Assembly (NCBI GenBank): GCA_035443945.1
Contig: DAOMNQ010000009.1
Location: forward strand, 1 to 64,000
From: CAADGN01 sp035443945
GTDB lineage: Bacteria > Planctomycetota > Phycisphaerae > Phycisphaerales > UBA1924
Reading direction: 5' to 3'
Length of the DNA stretch: 64,000 nucleotides
This document shows, piece after piece, positions 33,551-42,059 of this stretch. Position 1 is the first letter of the stretch; the number at the start of each line of letters is the position of its first letter. The notes under the pieces were generated by a model that was not told where the DNA came from, searched no databases, and was given only the letters and a program-made list of their open reading frames with translations. Both the position numbers and the translations under genes were made by a program.

Positions 33551-33747
33551 ACAATGGCCAGTGGACAGTGGACAATGGAAAGCGGCGGCTATACGGACGG
33601 CGTCCAGCGGCCCCTCGGGATCTCCACGTTCCACTTTCCACTGTCCACTGTCGCGGAGCGGGCATGGGAGATTGTGGGCCTGTCGTGGCCCCACGGCTAC
33701 CGTCACACGCCGAATGTCCACTCACCATTGTCCACTGTCCACTGTCG
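33551..33747. repeat. Array of three GTCCACTGTCCACTG repeats
   Basis: Copies lie at 33551-33578 (minus orientation), 33623-33652 and 33715-33747 (both plus). Each contains CCACTGTCCACTG flanked by CCATTG or TGTCGC. The first copy is inverted relative to the other two, so hairpins are possible. The array fills the space between the divergent pseudopilin and sorbosone-dehydrogenase-like genes and reaches both translation starts. A fourth copy is at 806-836. Confidence 0.7.
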
Positions 33748-33761
33748 CCAGGAGGCCACGC

Positions 33762-34967
33762 ATGACTCGCCCCACGCTCGCCCTGCTCTCCATCGCCCTC
33801 GCGTGGCCCGCCGCCGGGCAGGGAACCGGGCCGGGAGTCCCCGAGTTCGGCGTGCGCGAGGGGTACGTCGTCGAGGTCGCGGTGCCATCATTGCCCGGGG
33901 CGAGGTTCCTCGCCTTCGACGAGCGTGGCACGCTCTATGTCTCCCTCCCCGGACCGGGCCTCGTGCGGACCTTCCACGACCCCGACGGCGACGGCCTCTA
34001 CGAGCCGCTCGGTACCTTTGTGCAGGGCAAGCGATCGGTCCACGGCCTCTGCTTCGCCGACGGCTGGATGTGGTTCAGCACCGAGTCCTCCATCCACAAG
34101 GGACGCGACACCAACGGCGACGGCGTGGCCGACGAGGTCATCGACGTGCTGACCGAGCGCGACCTGCCCACGCGGGGAGGGCACTGGTGGCGGTCCCTGC
34201 TCGTCACCGGCGACCACATCTACACCTCGATCGGTGACACCGGCAACATCACCGACGAACGCGACACCGACCGCCAGAAGATCTGGCGATACAACCTCGA
34301 CGGCTCCGGCAAGACCCTCTTCGCCGAGGGCCTCCGAAACACCGAGAAACTCCGCATCAGACCCGGCGACGACCCAGCCGACGAACGCCTCTGGGGATTC
34401 GACCACGGCTCCGACTGGTTCGGGCAGCCCATCGGCGACCGCCGCGACAACCAGCCCATCACCGACCTCAACCCCCCCGACGAACTCAACCTCTACGTCA
34501 AGGGCGGCTTCTACGGCCATCCCTTCGTCACCGGCCTGCGCGTGCCGCGCTACGAGTACCTCGACCGCTCCGACATCCACGACCTCGCCGGGCGAACCAC
34601 CCCCCCCGAGTGGTGCGTCGGCGCGCACTGGGCCACCAACGGCTTCGCCTTCGTCGATCCCGCCCGCAACCGCGGCGCCTTCCCCCCCGACCACAACGGC
34701 GACATCATCATCGCCTGCCACGGGTCGTGGAACAGTTCCGTCCCCGTCGGCTACTGCGTCGCCCGCGTCATCTTCGACGACGATCCCCTCGGCGGCGGCC
34801 GCCCCGTCGGCATGGTCAAGGTCGTCTCCACCCTCAGCCGCGACGGCCGCCAGGTGCTCGCCCGCCCCGCCGACGTCGAGCAAGGCCCCGACGGCGCGCT
34901 CTACTTCTCCACCAGCGGACGCGAGGGCGCGGTCTACCGCCTGCGCTACGTCGGTAACGCTGAGTAG
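33762..34967 (+). CDS. Secreted sorbosone-dehydrogenase-like beta-propeller protein
   Basis: The protein has 401 residues. A short signal peptide (LALLSIALAWPAAGQ, cleaved near residue 19) precedes a six-bladed propeller of the glucose/sorbosone dehydrogenase type: LPGARFLAFDERGTLYV, HGLCFADGWMWFST and DIIIACHGSWNSSVPVGYCV. Such proteins bind PQQ or act as plain sugar-binding domains; no c-type heme CxxCH is seen. A GGAGG site settles ATG 33762. The open frame continues far upstream but without coding character. It reads convergently with the TPR-like gene. Confidence 0.88.
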   Translation: MTRPTLALLSIALAWPAAGQGTGPGVPEFGVREGYVVEVAVPSLPGARFLAFDERGTLYVSLPGPGLVRTFHDPDGDGLYEPLGTFVQGKRSVHGLCFADGWMWFSTESSIHKGRDTNGDGVADEVIDVLTERDLPTRGGHWWRSLLVTGDHIYTSIGDTGNITDERDTDRQKIWRYNLDGSGKTLFAEGLRNTEKLRIRPGDDPADERLWGFDHGSDWFGQPIGDRRDNQPITDLNPPDELNLYVKGGFYGHPFVTGLRVPRYEYLDRSDIHDLAGRTTPPEWCVGAHWATNGFAFVDPARNRGAFPPDHNGDIIIACHGSWNSSVPVGYCVARVIFDDDPLGGGRPVGMVKVVSTLSRDGRQVLARPADVEQGPDGALYFSTSGREGAVYRLRYVGNAE

Positions 34968-34987
34968 CGGTCCGCGGCGAGGCGCCC

Positions 34988-35953
34988 TCACCCGATCGAC
35001 GCCGCCCGCGCCCGCAGCCCGTCGATCATCCCTCGCACTTCCTCCGCCATCCGCGTGTTCGGGAACTCGTTGATGATCCGCTCGCCGACCCGCGCGGCCT
35101 GCCCCCAACGCCTGTCCCGCACCGCCAGTTTGAACTCCACGCCCAGGTTCTCGCGCGCCTTGCCGATCACGCCGCGCGCCACCTCGCGGAACGGCTCCGC
35201 TTCCCCCTCGGTCAGGTAGCCGTCCAGTTCCTTCAGCATTGTCATCGCGTCCTCGATGCGGCTCTCCTGCGCCGCCAGCAGGAACCGGCGCTCCAGGTCT
35301 TCCTTGTACCGCTCGTGCGCATCGTCCACACGCTTGCGCAGCCCCTGCACACGGTGCGAGTCGGGGTACAGCCGCGACAGCCTCCCCGCCTCCGCCCGCG
35401 CGTCCTCCCAGCGCCGCTGGATGATCAGCCCGTCCAACTGCGCGATCGCCGCCGAGATCTGCCGCTCGTACGCGTCGCGCCGCCCCGCCTCGACCCGCGC
35501 GCGGAACTCCTCCGCGTCCGTCCGGTACCCGAAGCGGTCCGCCAACTCGCGCACCAGCACCAGCGCGGCCTCCCACTCGCCGGACGCGATGTCCTCCTCG
35601 ATCGCACGCCGCAGCAACTCCCGCTCGCGCCCCCGGTTCAGCACCCGCCGCGCGTCGTCGGACAGGGCCTGCAACTCCGCCAGCCGCTCCACCGCGTCAC
35701 GGAACTCCGCCGCGGCCCGCCCGACGTCCCCGCCCCCACTGCCGCCGCCGCCCCCTCGCACCGCCGCGAACGTGACCGGCGCGACCGCCAGCACCAGCAC
35801 CAGCCCGAGCACGCCCATCGCTGTGAGCGTCGCGTCCCGATGCCACACGCCCCACAGGCACAGCCCGAGCGCAGCCAGCCCGGCCGCCCCGTAACTCCAG
35901 GCCAGCCGAACCGTCGTCTCCCGCCATGCCGATCGTGAACCCTTGTCGCTCAT
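34988..35953 (-). CDS. Membrane-anchored TPR-like helical protein
   Basis: The protein has 321 residues. Two hydrophobic segments (about 17-37 and 44-65) are separated by a short polar loop. A Gly-rich linker (GGGGGSGGGD) follows, then an all-helical soluble part of about 240 residues. Repeated patterns such as SGEWEAALVLVRELADRFG, QRRWEDARAEAGRLSRLYP and DRRWGQAARVGERIINEFP are TPR-like, with about 40 residues between units. The soluble part is probably cytoplasmic and a binding scaffold. A GGAG site lies 9 bases before ATG 35953. No specific family recognised. Confidence 0.75.
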   Translation of the reverse strand: MSDKGSRSAWRETTVRLAWSYGAAGLAALGLCLWGVWHRDATLTAMGVLGLVLVLAVAPVTFAAVRGGGGGSGGGDVGRAAAEFRDAVERLAELQALSDDARRVLNRGRERELLRRAIEEDIASGEWEAALVLVRELADRFGYRTDAEEFRARVEAGRRDAYERQISAAIAQLDGLIIQRRWEDARAEAGRLSRLYPDSHRVQGLRKRVDDAHERYKEDLERRFLLAAQESRIEDAMTMLKELDGYLTEGEAEPFREVARGVIGKARENLGVEFKLAVRDRRWGQAARVGERIINEFPNTRMAEEVRGMIDGLRARAASIG

Positions 35954-35986
35954 CCCTGATGACTCCGTGGCTCGATTGAATCCGCC

Positions 35987-36358
35987 TCAACTTCCCGGCG
36001 TCGGATCGCCGCAGTCCCGGCTCATCGGCACCAGGCACAGGAACCGCAGACCACCGGGCCCGCCCGCCCGGAACTGGTGCTCCTCGTTCGCCGGCACATA
36101 GATCACGTCCCCCGCCCGGATCGGGCGCTCCTTCCCCTCCAGCAGGATCGTCCCCGAACCCGACACGATGAACACCTCGTGCTCGTAGTCGTGCGAGTGC
36201 CGAGGCGTGTGACCACCGGCCTCGACCCTGAACTGCCGCAACGCGAAGTTTGGCGCCCCGTCGGCCCGGCCCACCATCACCGCCATGCTCGCCCCTTCAA
36301 CCCCCGGCATGTCCACCGGGGCCAACGGGGTCTCGTCGATGTTCCGGATCAGGGGCAT
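35987..36358 (-). CDS. Single-domain cupin protein
   Basis: The protein has 123 residues with one cupin barrel. Metal ligands are in HSHDYEHE (His54, His56, Glu61) and EEHQF (His near 93), the usual cupin motifs 1 and 2. It is a small metal-binding protein, possibly a sugar isomerase, dioxygenase or binding domain; the substrate is not readable. An AGGAG site supports ATG 36358. It reads divergently from the MBL hydrolase, and the 61-base gap contains a GGGGAG/CTCCCC palindrome (36382-36398). Confidence 0.85.
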   Translation of the reverse strand: MPLIRNIDETPLAPVDMPGVEGASMAVMVGRADGAPNFALRQFRVEAGGHTPRHSHDYEHEVFIVSGSGTILLEGKERPIRAGDVIYVPANEEHQFRAGGPGGLRFLCLVPMSRDCGDPTPGS

Positions 36359-36407
36359 CTGCGGCTCCTTGCCAGACGATCGGGGAGGGAGGCTCCCCAA
36401 GTCTAAC

Positions 36408-36413
36408 TATGAT
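36408..36413 (+). promoter_or_regulatory. -10 box of leaderless MBL gene
   Basis: TATGAT ends 6 bases before ATG 36420. The palindrome at 36382-36398 sits where the -35 region would be. Confidence 0.6.
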
Positions 36414-36419
36414 CGACGG

Positions 36420-37070
36420 ATGCGGCCCCAGCCAGCCCCAAACATCGAGATCGTCACCCTCGGCCCGTGGGAAACCAACTGCTACGTGGTCTCCATGCCT
36501 GGGTCCGAGGAGTGCTGGATCGTCGATGCCGGCTTCAACCCCGCACCCCTCATCGACGCCGTACGCCGGCATGGCCTGCGCCCGACCACGATCCTCCTCA
36601 CTCACGCCCACCTCGACCACATCGGGGGTCTTGGCGATGTGCTCCGGGCATTCCCGGGGACACCCATCTGGCTCCACACTGCGGAAGCCCGATGGCTGAA
36701 CGACCCCGAACTGAACCTCTCCTCCGCCATCGGCATGCCCGTAACCGCCCCCGGCCCCGACCGAACCCTCGAAGCGGGCGAGGAACTCACCCTCGCGGGC
36801 GCCACCTGGCGCGTGCTGCACACACCCGGCCACTCCCCCGGCGGCATCACGCTCGTCCACGACGCCTCGAAAACCGCCATCGTCGGCGACACCCTCTTCG
36901 CCGGCTCCATCGGACGCAGCGACTTCCCGACCTCCGACCCCGAAGCCCTCGTGCGCTCCATCCGCGAAACGCTCTACGCGCTCCCCGACGACACCCGCGT
37001 CCTGCCCGGCCACGGCCCCGCCACCACCATCGGCCGCGAGAAGCGCACCAACCCCTTCGTCCGCGCATGA
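36420..37070 (+). CDS. MBL-fold (glyoxalase II-like) hydrolase
   Basis: The protein has 216 residues. The zinc site is complete: THAHLDH (61-67), HTPGHSPGG (about 137-145), IVGDTLF (Asp about 155) and LPGHGP (about 196). This is the short glyoxalase II-like subgroup, which hydrolyses thioesters or related substrates and includes persulfide dioxygenases; the length and lack of a C-terminal domain do not decide between them. The leaderless start at ATG 36420 is supported by the -10 box. It converges with the GH3 gene 6 bases away. Confidence 0.9.
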   Translation: MRPQPAPNIEIVTLGPWETNCYVVSMPGSEECWIVDAGFNPAPLIDAVRRHGLRPTTILLTHAHLDHIGGLGDVLRAFPGTPIWLHTAEARWLNDPELNLSSAIGMPVTAPGPDRTLEAGEELTLAGATWRVLHTPGHSPGGITLVHDASKTAIVGDTLFAGSIGRSDFPTSDPEALVRSIRETLYALPDDTRVLPGHGPATTIGREKRTNPFVRA

Positions 37071-37076
37071 ATGCGA

Positions 37077-38750
37077 TCAGCCCCGCCGCGCGACGGCGAC
37101 CACGCTCTCGATGATCTCGCGCGAGTTCGCGCACCGAGGGCACTTGTGCTGACCGCCCAGTTTGCCGCGCGATTCGAGCCAGCGGTGGAATGCCCCCGGT
37201 GGCAGCGGCGTGACGACCGGCGGTGCCATGCCGAGGTCGCCGGTACGCTTCGTCGTGTAGTCCACGTTCTGCGACTTGAGTGCTCGGTCGAACGCCTCGA
37301 CGAACCCTGCCGGCGCCTCGCCCGCGATCTCCACCGCCAGTTCCAGCCCCGGCCGCCGCCCCTCACCCGGATACACCGGCGCGGCCGTGAACTCCCCCAC
37401 GGTCACGCCCGTCTCTCGCGCCGCCGCGGCCACGGCGTTCTCGACGTGCTCGACGATGATGTTCTCCCCGAACGCGTTGATGAAGTGACGGTGGCGACCG
37501 ACGATGCGCAGACGGCATGGACCGTTGGGCGCGTCGCCGGCGCGGGCTTGGCTTGCCCGCGGTACGGAATCAAACTCCACCACGTCCCCCAGCACGTACC
37601 GCCACAGCCCCGCGCACGTCGTCAGCACAACCACGTACCTCACCCCCGGCTCCACCTCGTCACAAGCGAACGCTCGCGGCGAGGCCGAGTCGATCTCCTC
37701 CAGCGGCACGAACTCGAAGAAGTTCCCGTGGTCCGCGCACAGCCGCAGCGAGGGCTGCGAAACACCCTCCCGGTTCGGCTCGTCCTGGATCGCCACGAAC
37801 GCCTCGCTCGCCGGGTACAACTCGACCCGGTGCGGGATGTCCACGCCCTCATCCCCCGACCAGAAACGGCGCACGCGAGGATCGAACGGCGCGTACTTCA
37901 CGCCCCCATGCACGAACACCCGCAGGTTCGGCCACAGGTCGCGGATGCACGACGCGGCCCGACCCCGCTCGCGCGCGATCTCGAGCATACGTCCGAACAG
38001 CACCATCGCCCACGACGGCATCCCGCTGATGAACCGCACGTCGTGATCGACGCACAGCCGCGCCATCGCGTCGATCTTCGCCGGCCAGTCGCTCATCAGC
38101 GCGACCTCACGCCCCGGCAGGTAGACCTCGCTCAGCGGCCAGCGGATCAGCCCCGTCACCAGCCCCGACAGGTCGCCCGTCCGCACGCCGTGCTCGTTCG
38201 TCTCGACGCTCGTGGACCCGCCGATGAACAGGCACCGCCCCCCCATCACGTCCGGCAGCGAGATCCCGAACCGCACCGCGTGCGCGAAGATGTCCAGGCT
38301 CGCCCGGTAGTTCGACCGCATCATCTCCCGCGAGACGGGGATGAACTTGTCCCCCGCCGTCGTGCCGCTCGTCTGCGCAAAATCCCGCACCAGCCCCGGC
38401 CAGAGCACGTCCGGCTGGCCTCCCTCACGCATCCGCGCGATCGGCTCGCGGAAGGCGTACCAGTCCGCGATCGGCGCCGCCGCCCGGTACCCCGCCAGCA
38501 TCTCCTCATCCGACAGAGACGCCAGCCGCGCGAAGCCGTGCGCCCGTCCGAACTCGCACCCCGCGGCACGCCGCAGCAACCCGCGCAACTGCGCCCGCTG
38601 CACCCGTGCCGTGTGCTCGGCCCACCAGCGCGTGTCCGACAGCCTCGCCGCCCGGCGCGCGACGCGGGCGCGCAGCGCGTGCCCCACGATCGAGGTCCAT
38701 CGCCCCAACGCGGGCGTCCCTGCCGCGCTGGTCCTGTCAGTGATTGCCAC
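37077..38750 (-). CDS. GH3-family acyl-adenylate amidoligase
   Basis: The protein has about 557 residues. It is an ANL-type enzyme of the GH3 family. SGTTAGDKFIPVS is the first ATP motif, ELYPASEAFVAI the second, and WRYVLGDVVEFDS carries the adenylate-binding Asp. Plant GH3 enzymes join amino acids to jasmonate or auxin; bacterial members make acyl-amides with unknown partners. The C terminus holds a CPRC pair (QHKCPRCAN). The start is uncertain: GTG 38750 overlaps the upstream hydrolase stop by 14 bases and fits translational coupling, while an ATG at 38792 is also in frame. Confidence 0.88.
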   Translation of the reverse strand: MAITDRTSAAGTPALGRWTSIVGHALRARVARRAARLSDTRWWAEHTARVQRAQLRGLLRRAAGCEFGRAHGFARLASLSDEEMLAGYRAAAPIADWYAFREPIARMREGGQPDVLWPGLVRDFAQTSGTTAGDKFIPVSREMMRSNYRASLDIFAHAVRFGISLPDVMGGRCLFIGGSTSVETNEHGVRTGDLSGLVTGLIRWPLSEVYLPGREVALMSDWPAKIDAMARLCVDHDVRFISGMPSWAMVLFGRMLEIARERGRAASCIRDLWPNLRVFVHGGVKYAPFDPRVRRFWSGDEGVDIPHRVELYPASEAFVAIQDEPNREGVSQPSLRLCADHGNFFEFVPLEEIDSASPRAFACDEVEPGVRYVVVLTTCAGLWRYVLGDVVEFDSVPRASQARAGDAPNGPCRLRIVGRHRHFINAFGENIIVEHVENAVAAAARETGVTVGEFTAAPVYPGEGRRPGLELAVEIAGEAPAGFVEAFDRALKSQNVDYTTKRTGDLGMAPPVVTPLPPGAFHRWLESRGKLGGQHKCPRCANSREIIESVVAVARRG

Positions 38751-39585
38751 GGCCGTTCGCGCCCGAGGAGCGTTCGTCCAGTTCGTCCGCAAACCGGATC
38801 ATCGCCGCCGCGAACTCGTCCGGCTTCTCGACCATCGGCACGTGCCCGCACCGGTCGAACCAGACCAGCCGTGCATCGGGCAGCAGCCGCATGAACTCCT
38901 CCGCGGCCTCCGGCGGCGTCACGATGTCGTTGCGCCCCCAGATGAGCAGCGTCGGCGCGGCGATGCGACCGATCTGCTCTCCAAGATGGTTCTTGCGTGC
39001 CGTCCGCGACAGCCGCACCATCGCCCGGGCCTTCTCGCGGTGCGTCAACTCCCGGTACGCCCGGTCGAGGTCCGCCTCACGCACGTGCATCGGGTCGTAG
39101 AACAGTTCGCCGATCTTCCGGGCGAGCCACTCCCGACTCGGCCGGATCTGCACCTCACGCACCATCGACCGCTCAATCAGCCCGCTCGACCCCGCCAGCA
39201 CCAGCCCCCGGACCAGTTCCGGACGACGCAGCGCGACCCGAAGCGCGACGTGCCCCCCGAACGAGTTGCCCACCAGCACGGCCGGCCCGTCCAGGTGCGT
39301 GCCAAGGAACCGAGAGGTCAACTCCTCCACGCCGTCAACCGAGCAGTCCTCGTCCGTCAGGTCGAGGAGCGGAAGTTCCAGCATCACGCAGCGGACCCGC
39401 GGGTGGACGCGGTTGACCACGTCCTCCCAATGGTCGTTCAGCCCCACCAGACCGTGTAGGAAGACCACCGGCGGCCCTTCGCCAACCTCCGTCACCTTTG
39501 CGCAGACGGGCTGCCCGCTCGCCCCAACGAGGGTAAGCGAGGTAGACGGAAGGGCCGGTCCTGGGGTGACTTCGCTGGTCGGCAT
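38737..39585 (-). CDS. Alpha/beta hydrolase
   Basis: The protein has 282 residues. The fold is clear: PPVVFLHGLVG (oxyanion loop), nucleophile elbow GNSFGG (Ser108), acid GRNDIVTP (Asp about 220) and CGHVPMVEKPDEF (His about 248). It is probably an esterase, C-C hydrolase or acyl-hydrolase. Its end overlaps the GH3 gene, so it likely acts on the same molecule, for example by hydrolysing the amide or providing the acid. ATG 39585 is preferred; the open frame before it overlaps the ABC gene. Confidence 0.9.
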   Translation of the reverse strand: MPTSEVTPGPALPSTSLTLVGASGQPVCAKVTEVGEGPPVVFLHGLVGLNDHWEDVVNRVHPRVRCVMLELPLLDLTDEDCSVDGVEELTSRFLGTHLDGPAVLVGNSFGGHVALRVALRRPELVRGLVLAGSSGLIERSMVREVQIRPSREWLARKIGELFYDPMHVREADLDRAYRELTHREKARAMVRLSRTARKNHLGEQIGRIAAPTLLIWGRNDIVTPPEAAEEFMRLLPDARLVWFDRCGHVPMVEKPDEFAAAMIRFADELDERSSGANGRGNH

Positions 39586-39649
39586 GGCTTCACGTGGGGC
39601 CGATCCGGGGATAGTAACCGCTTTACCCCGCCGTGGCACGCCCGCCTCT

Positions 39650-40426
39650 TCATATCGACCCCGCCACCACCCGGCCGTCCTCAAGATGGACGATGCGATC
39701 CGCCCTGGCCGCGACCTCAGGGTCGTGGGTCACCATCACGATCGTCCGGGCCGGGCCGCCCCGAACGCCCGCGATGGCGTCCAGAATCCGACGCCCCGTC
39801 TCCCGGTCGAGGTTGCCCGTCGGCTCGTCGGCGAGCAACAGCCGAGGCTCATTCATCAGTGCCCGGGCGATGGCGACCCGCTGCCGCTCGCCCCCCGAAA
39901 TCTCCGCCGGCCTGTGCGAGAGCCGGTGCGAGAGGCCGAATGAGGCCAGCAGGTCCGTCGCCCGTGCTCGCAAGGCCCCACGCCGCCGCGAGTACCCGAA
40001 CCGCCCGTGCAGCACCATCGCCCCCAGCAGCACGTTCTCCAGGACGTTCAACTCCGGCAGCAGGTGGTAAAACTGGAACACGAAGCCCACTGACTCCGCA
40101 CGGTATCGGTCCAGTTCGCCGGCAGACATTTCCGAGAGCGGCCGCCCATCGAAGCGGATCGGGTGCCGCTCCCCCGCCACGCTGTCCGGGCGATCCAGCC
40201 CGCCCATGAGGTGCAGCAGCGTGCTCTTGCCCGAGCCGGATGCCCCGAGCACGGCCACCCATTCGCCCTCGCGCACCTCGATCGTCGCTCCCCGCAGCAC
40301 CGGCACCTCCACGCGCCCGAGGCGGTAGGTCTTGTGGAGGTCTCGCACACTCAGCAGCGCGACGCCCGCCGGGGGCCGGGCCTCTGGAGCGGTCGGGATG
40401 GCGGCGTGCCGGGTCACGGTGCTCAC
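39650..40426 (-). CDS. ABC transporter ATPase (LolD-like)
   Basis: The protein has 258 residues. Walker A is GASGSGKST, the signature is ISGGERQRVAIARA, and Walker B is LLLADEPTGNLD. VFQFYHLLPELNVLENV is the LolD/MacB-type Q-loop region. GTG 40426 overlaps the permease stop by 4 bases (GTGA), so the pair is coupled. It would energise lipoprotein or lipid release by the permease encoded before it. No LolE or LolA gene is nearby. Confidence 0.92.
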   Translation of the reverse strand: MSTVTRHAAIPTAPEARPPAGVALLSVRDLHKTYRLGRVEVPVLRGATIEVREGEWVAVLGASGSGKSTLLHLMGGLDRPDSVAGERHPIRFDGRPLSEMSAGELDRYRAESVGFVFQFYHLLPELNVLENVLLGAMVLHGRFGYSRRRGALRARATDLLASFGLSHRLSHRPAEISGGERQRVAIARALMNEPRLLLADEPTGNLDRETGRRILDAIAGVRGGPARTIVMVTHDPEVAARADRIVHLEDGRVVAGSI

Positions 40427-41952
40427 TCGAATCGCAGTGCGCGTATGGGATTCATGAAGGCCGCGCGCAGGGCAGGAATCAGCGCGCCCAGCAGGCACGA
40501 CAGAACACCCCCGGCGAGCACGAACGCGGCCTTGTCCGGCTCGATCCGCCGCGGAATCTCCTTGAAGACATAGATCGCCGGATCCCACACGTACAGCCCG
40601 AGGCTCGTCCCCATCCAGTCGTGGATGTCGTTGATGTTCGTCACGATCACCCACGCCAGCAGCCCGCCCGCGACCGACCCCACCAGCCCGATCGCCGCGC
40701 CGTACCGGAGCCACACCCACGCGATCCCCCACGACCCCGCCCCGAGCGCGCGCAGCACCCCGATGTCGCGCGTCTTCTCGCTGATCATCGCCCAGAAGAT
40801 CGCCAGCACCAGGAACACCGCCGTCATCGAGATGAACGAGAAGATGAACAGAACCAGCGCGGTCTCCTTCTTGACCGCCGCGATCATCGTCCGGTTCGCG
40901 TCCTCCCACGTCTGGATGACGATGACCGACGGCGTCGGCACCTCCCCCGCGTGCCCCGCCGCGAACTCCGCGTAGATGCGTTCAACCCTAGCCTTGAATC
41001 CGGCGAGATCACGATCGGCCGTTCGCCCCCGCACCAGCACCGCCGTCGTGCGCGCCGGATCAACTTCGTACCGATCCTCCCGTTCCTCCGGCGCAAACGG
41101 ATCGTCCGGGCCGTCTTCCGCCAGCCGTAGCCCCTCGTTCATCTGGAGCATCGACTGGAGCGCGTCGAAGCGCACCAGCACCGTCTGCCGGTCGATGTCG
41201 TACAGCCCGCTCTCGAACTCGTTCGCCACCGGCAGCACGCGCGTCTGCACGTCGCGCGGGCGGCCCCTACTGTCCAGCGGCACCACCCGAAGCGTCAGTT
41301 CACCCTGCAACGGCATGAACACGTCGGCGTGCGTCAGGCCGCCCTCCGCCGTCTGCTGGGGGATCACCATCGGGATGTAGAACCCGCTCCGCGTGCGCCG
41401 GTTGAAGTCCGTCACCTCGATGCCGAGCACCATCGCCGCCTTGGGCTCGCCGGTCTCCGGGTCGGGGCGCGTGAGCGTCAGCCCGTTCTCGTACAGCCGA
41501 CGCCACATGTCGCGCCCGTCCAGACGCGGATCCTCCGCCCCGCGATCCTTGCGCAGCGGCTCGGCCATCGGCTTCCACCACAGCGTCTCCGCGAACGACG
41601 TCACCCGCGCGAACCCAGGCCCGTCCACGCCACGCACCGCAACCCCCTCCGTCCGTCCGTCCGGGAGCGTGATGATCCCGAACGTCTCGATCAGCGGCGT
41701 CGCGGCCTCGACCTCCGGGTCCGCTTCCAGCCGGGCGATCAGGTCGTCGTAGTGCGGGAAGCCCGTGTTCGGCCACACGATCCGCACGTCGCCGATCAGC
41801 GAACGCCCGGACTCCGTGAGCATCCGCAGGAACCCGCCCATCACCGACCACGTGATCAGCACCATCGCCGTGCACAACGCCACGCCGAGCGACGCCAGCA
41901 GCGGCATCACCTTCGTCGTCAGGTACTTCCGGGTCAGCAACGCCTGATACAC
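40423..41952 (-). CDS. FtsX-like permease (LolC/E-like)
   Basis: The protein has 509 residues, starting with YQALLTRKYLTTKVMPLLASLG, the usual LolC N terminus and first helix. A large periplasmic domain (about 50-340) follows, then three helices from about 365 (LVLFIFSFISMTAVFLVLAIFWAM) with the coupling motif EKTRDIGVLRALGAG. A homodimer with the following ATPase would extract lipoproteins or lipids. GTG 41952 is preferred to the ORF start because TACACT ends 6 bases before it. Confidence 0.88.
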   Translation of the reverse strand: MYQALLTRKYLTTKVMPLLASLGVALCTAMVLITWSVMGGFLRMLTESGRSLIGDVRIVWPNTGFPHYDDLIARLEADPEVEAATPLIETFGIITLPDGRTEGVAVRGVDGPGFARVTSFAETLWWKPMAEPLRKDRGAEDPRLDGRDMWRRLYENGLTLTRPDPETGEPKAAMVLGIEVTDFNRRTRSGFYIPMVIPQQTAEGGLTHADVFMPLQGELTLRVVPLDSRGRPRDVQTRVLPVANEFESGLYDIDRQTVLVRFDALQSMLQMNEGLRLAEDGPDDPFAPEEREDRYEVDPARTTAVLVRGRTADRDLAGFKARVERIYAEFAAGHAGEVPTPSVIVIQTWEDANRTMIAAVKKETALVLFIFSFISMTAVFLVLAIFWAMISEKTRDIGVLRALGAGSWGIAWVWLRYGAAIGLVGSVAGGLLAWVIVTNINDIHDWMGTSLGLYVWDPAIYVFKEIPRRIEPDKAAFVLAGGVLSCLLGALIPALRAAFMNPIRALRFE

Positions 41953-41958
41953 GCGGGC

Positions 41959-41964
41959 AGTGTA
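41959..41964 (-). promoter_or_regulatory. -10 box of leaderless FtsX-like permease gene
   Basis: TACACT on the minus strand ends 6 bases before GTG 41952. The start was partly chosen on this basis, supported by the LolC-like N terminus. Confidence 0.5.
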
Positions 41965-42048
41965 GGGGGAAGCCACGAAGCGAGAGGCGGCAAAGTGGTG
42001 GTGCGATCCGCCACCTGAACCTGATGCCCGGTGCCTCATGCCTCTCCC

Positions 42049-42054
42049 TACAGT
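42049..42054 (+). promoter_or_regulatory. -10 box of leaderless dus gene
   Basis: TACAGT ends 5 bases before GTG 42060. It is back to back with the -10 box of the minus-strand permease gene 85 bases away. Confidence 0.45.
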
Positions 42055-42059
42055 TCCGC

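Noticed and set aside
33551..33747. CRISPR array from GTCCACTG repeats
   Set aside because: Copies differ in length and orientation, spacing is irregular, and there are no cas genes.
32958..33761. Upstream open extension of the sorbosone-dehydrogenase-like frame
   Set aside because: It crosses the pseudopilin gene and the repeat array and lacks coding character. GGAGG and a signal peptide mark 33762.
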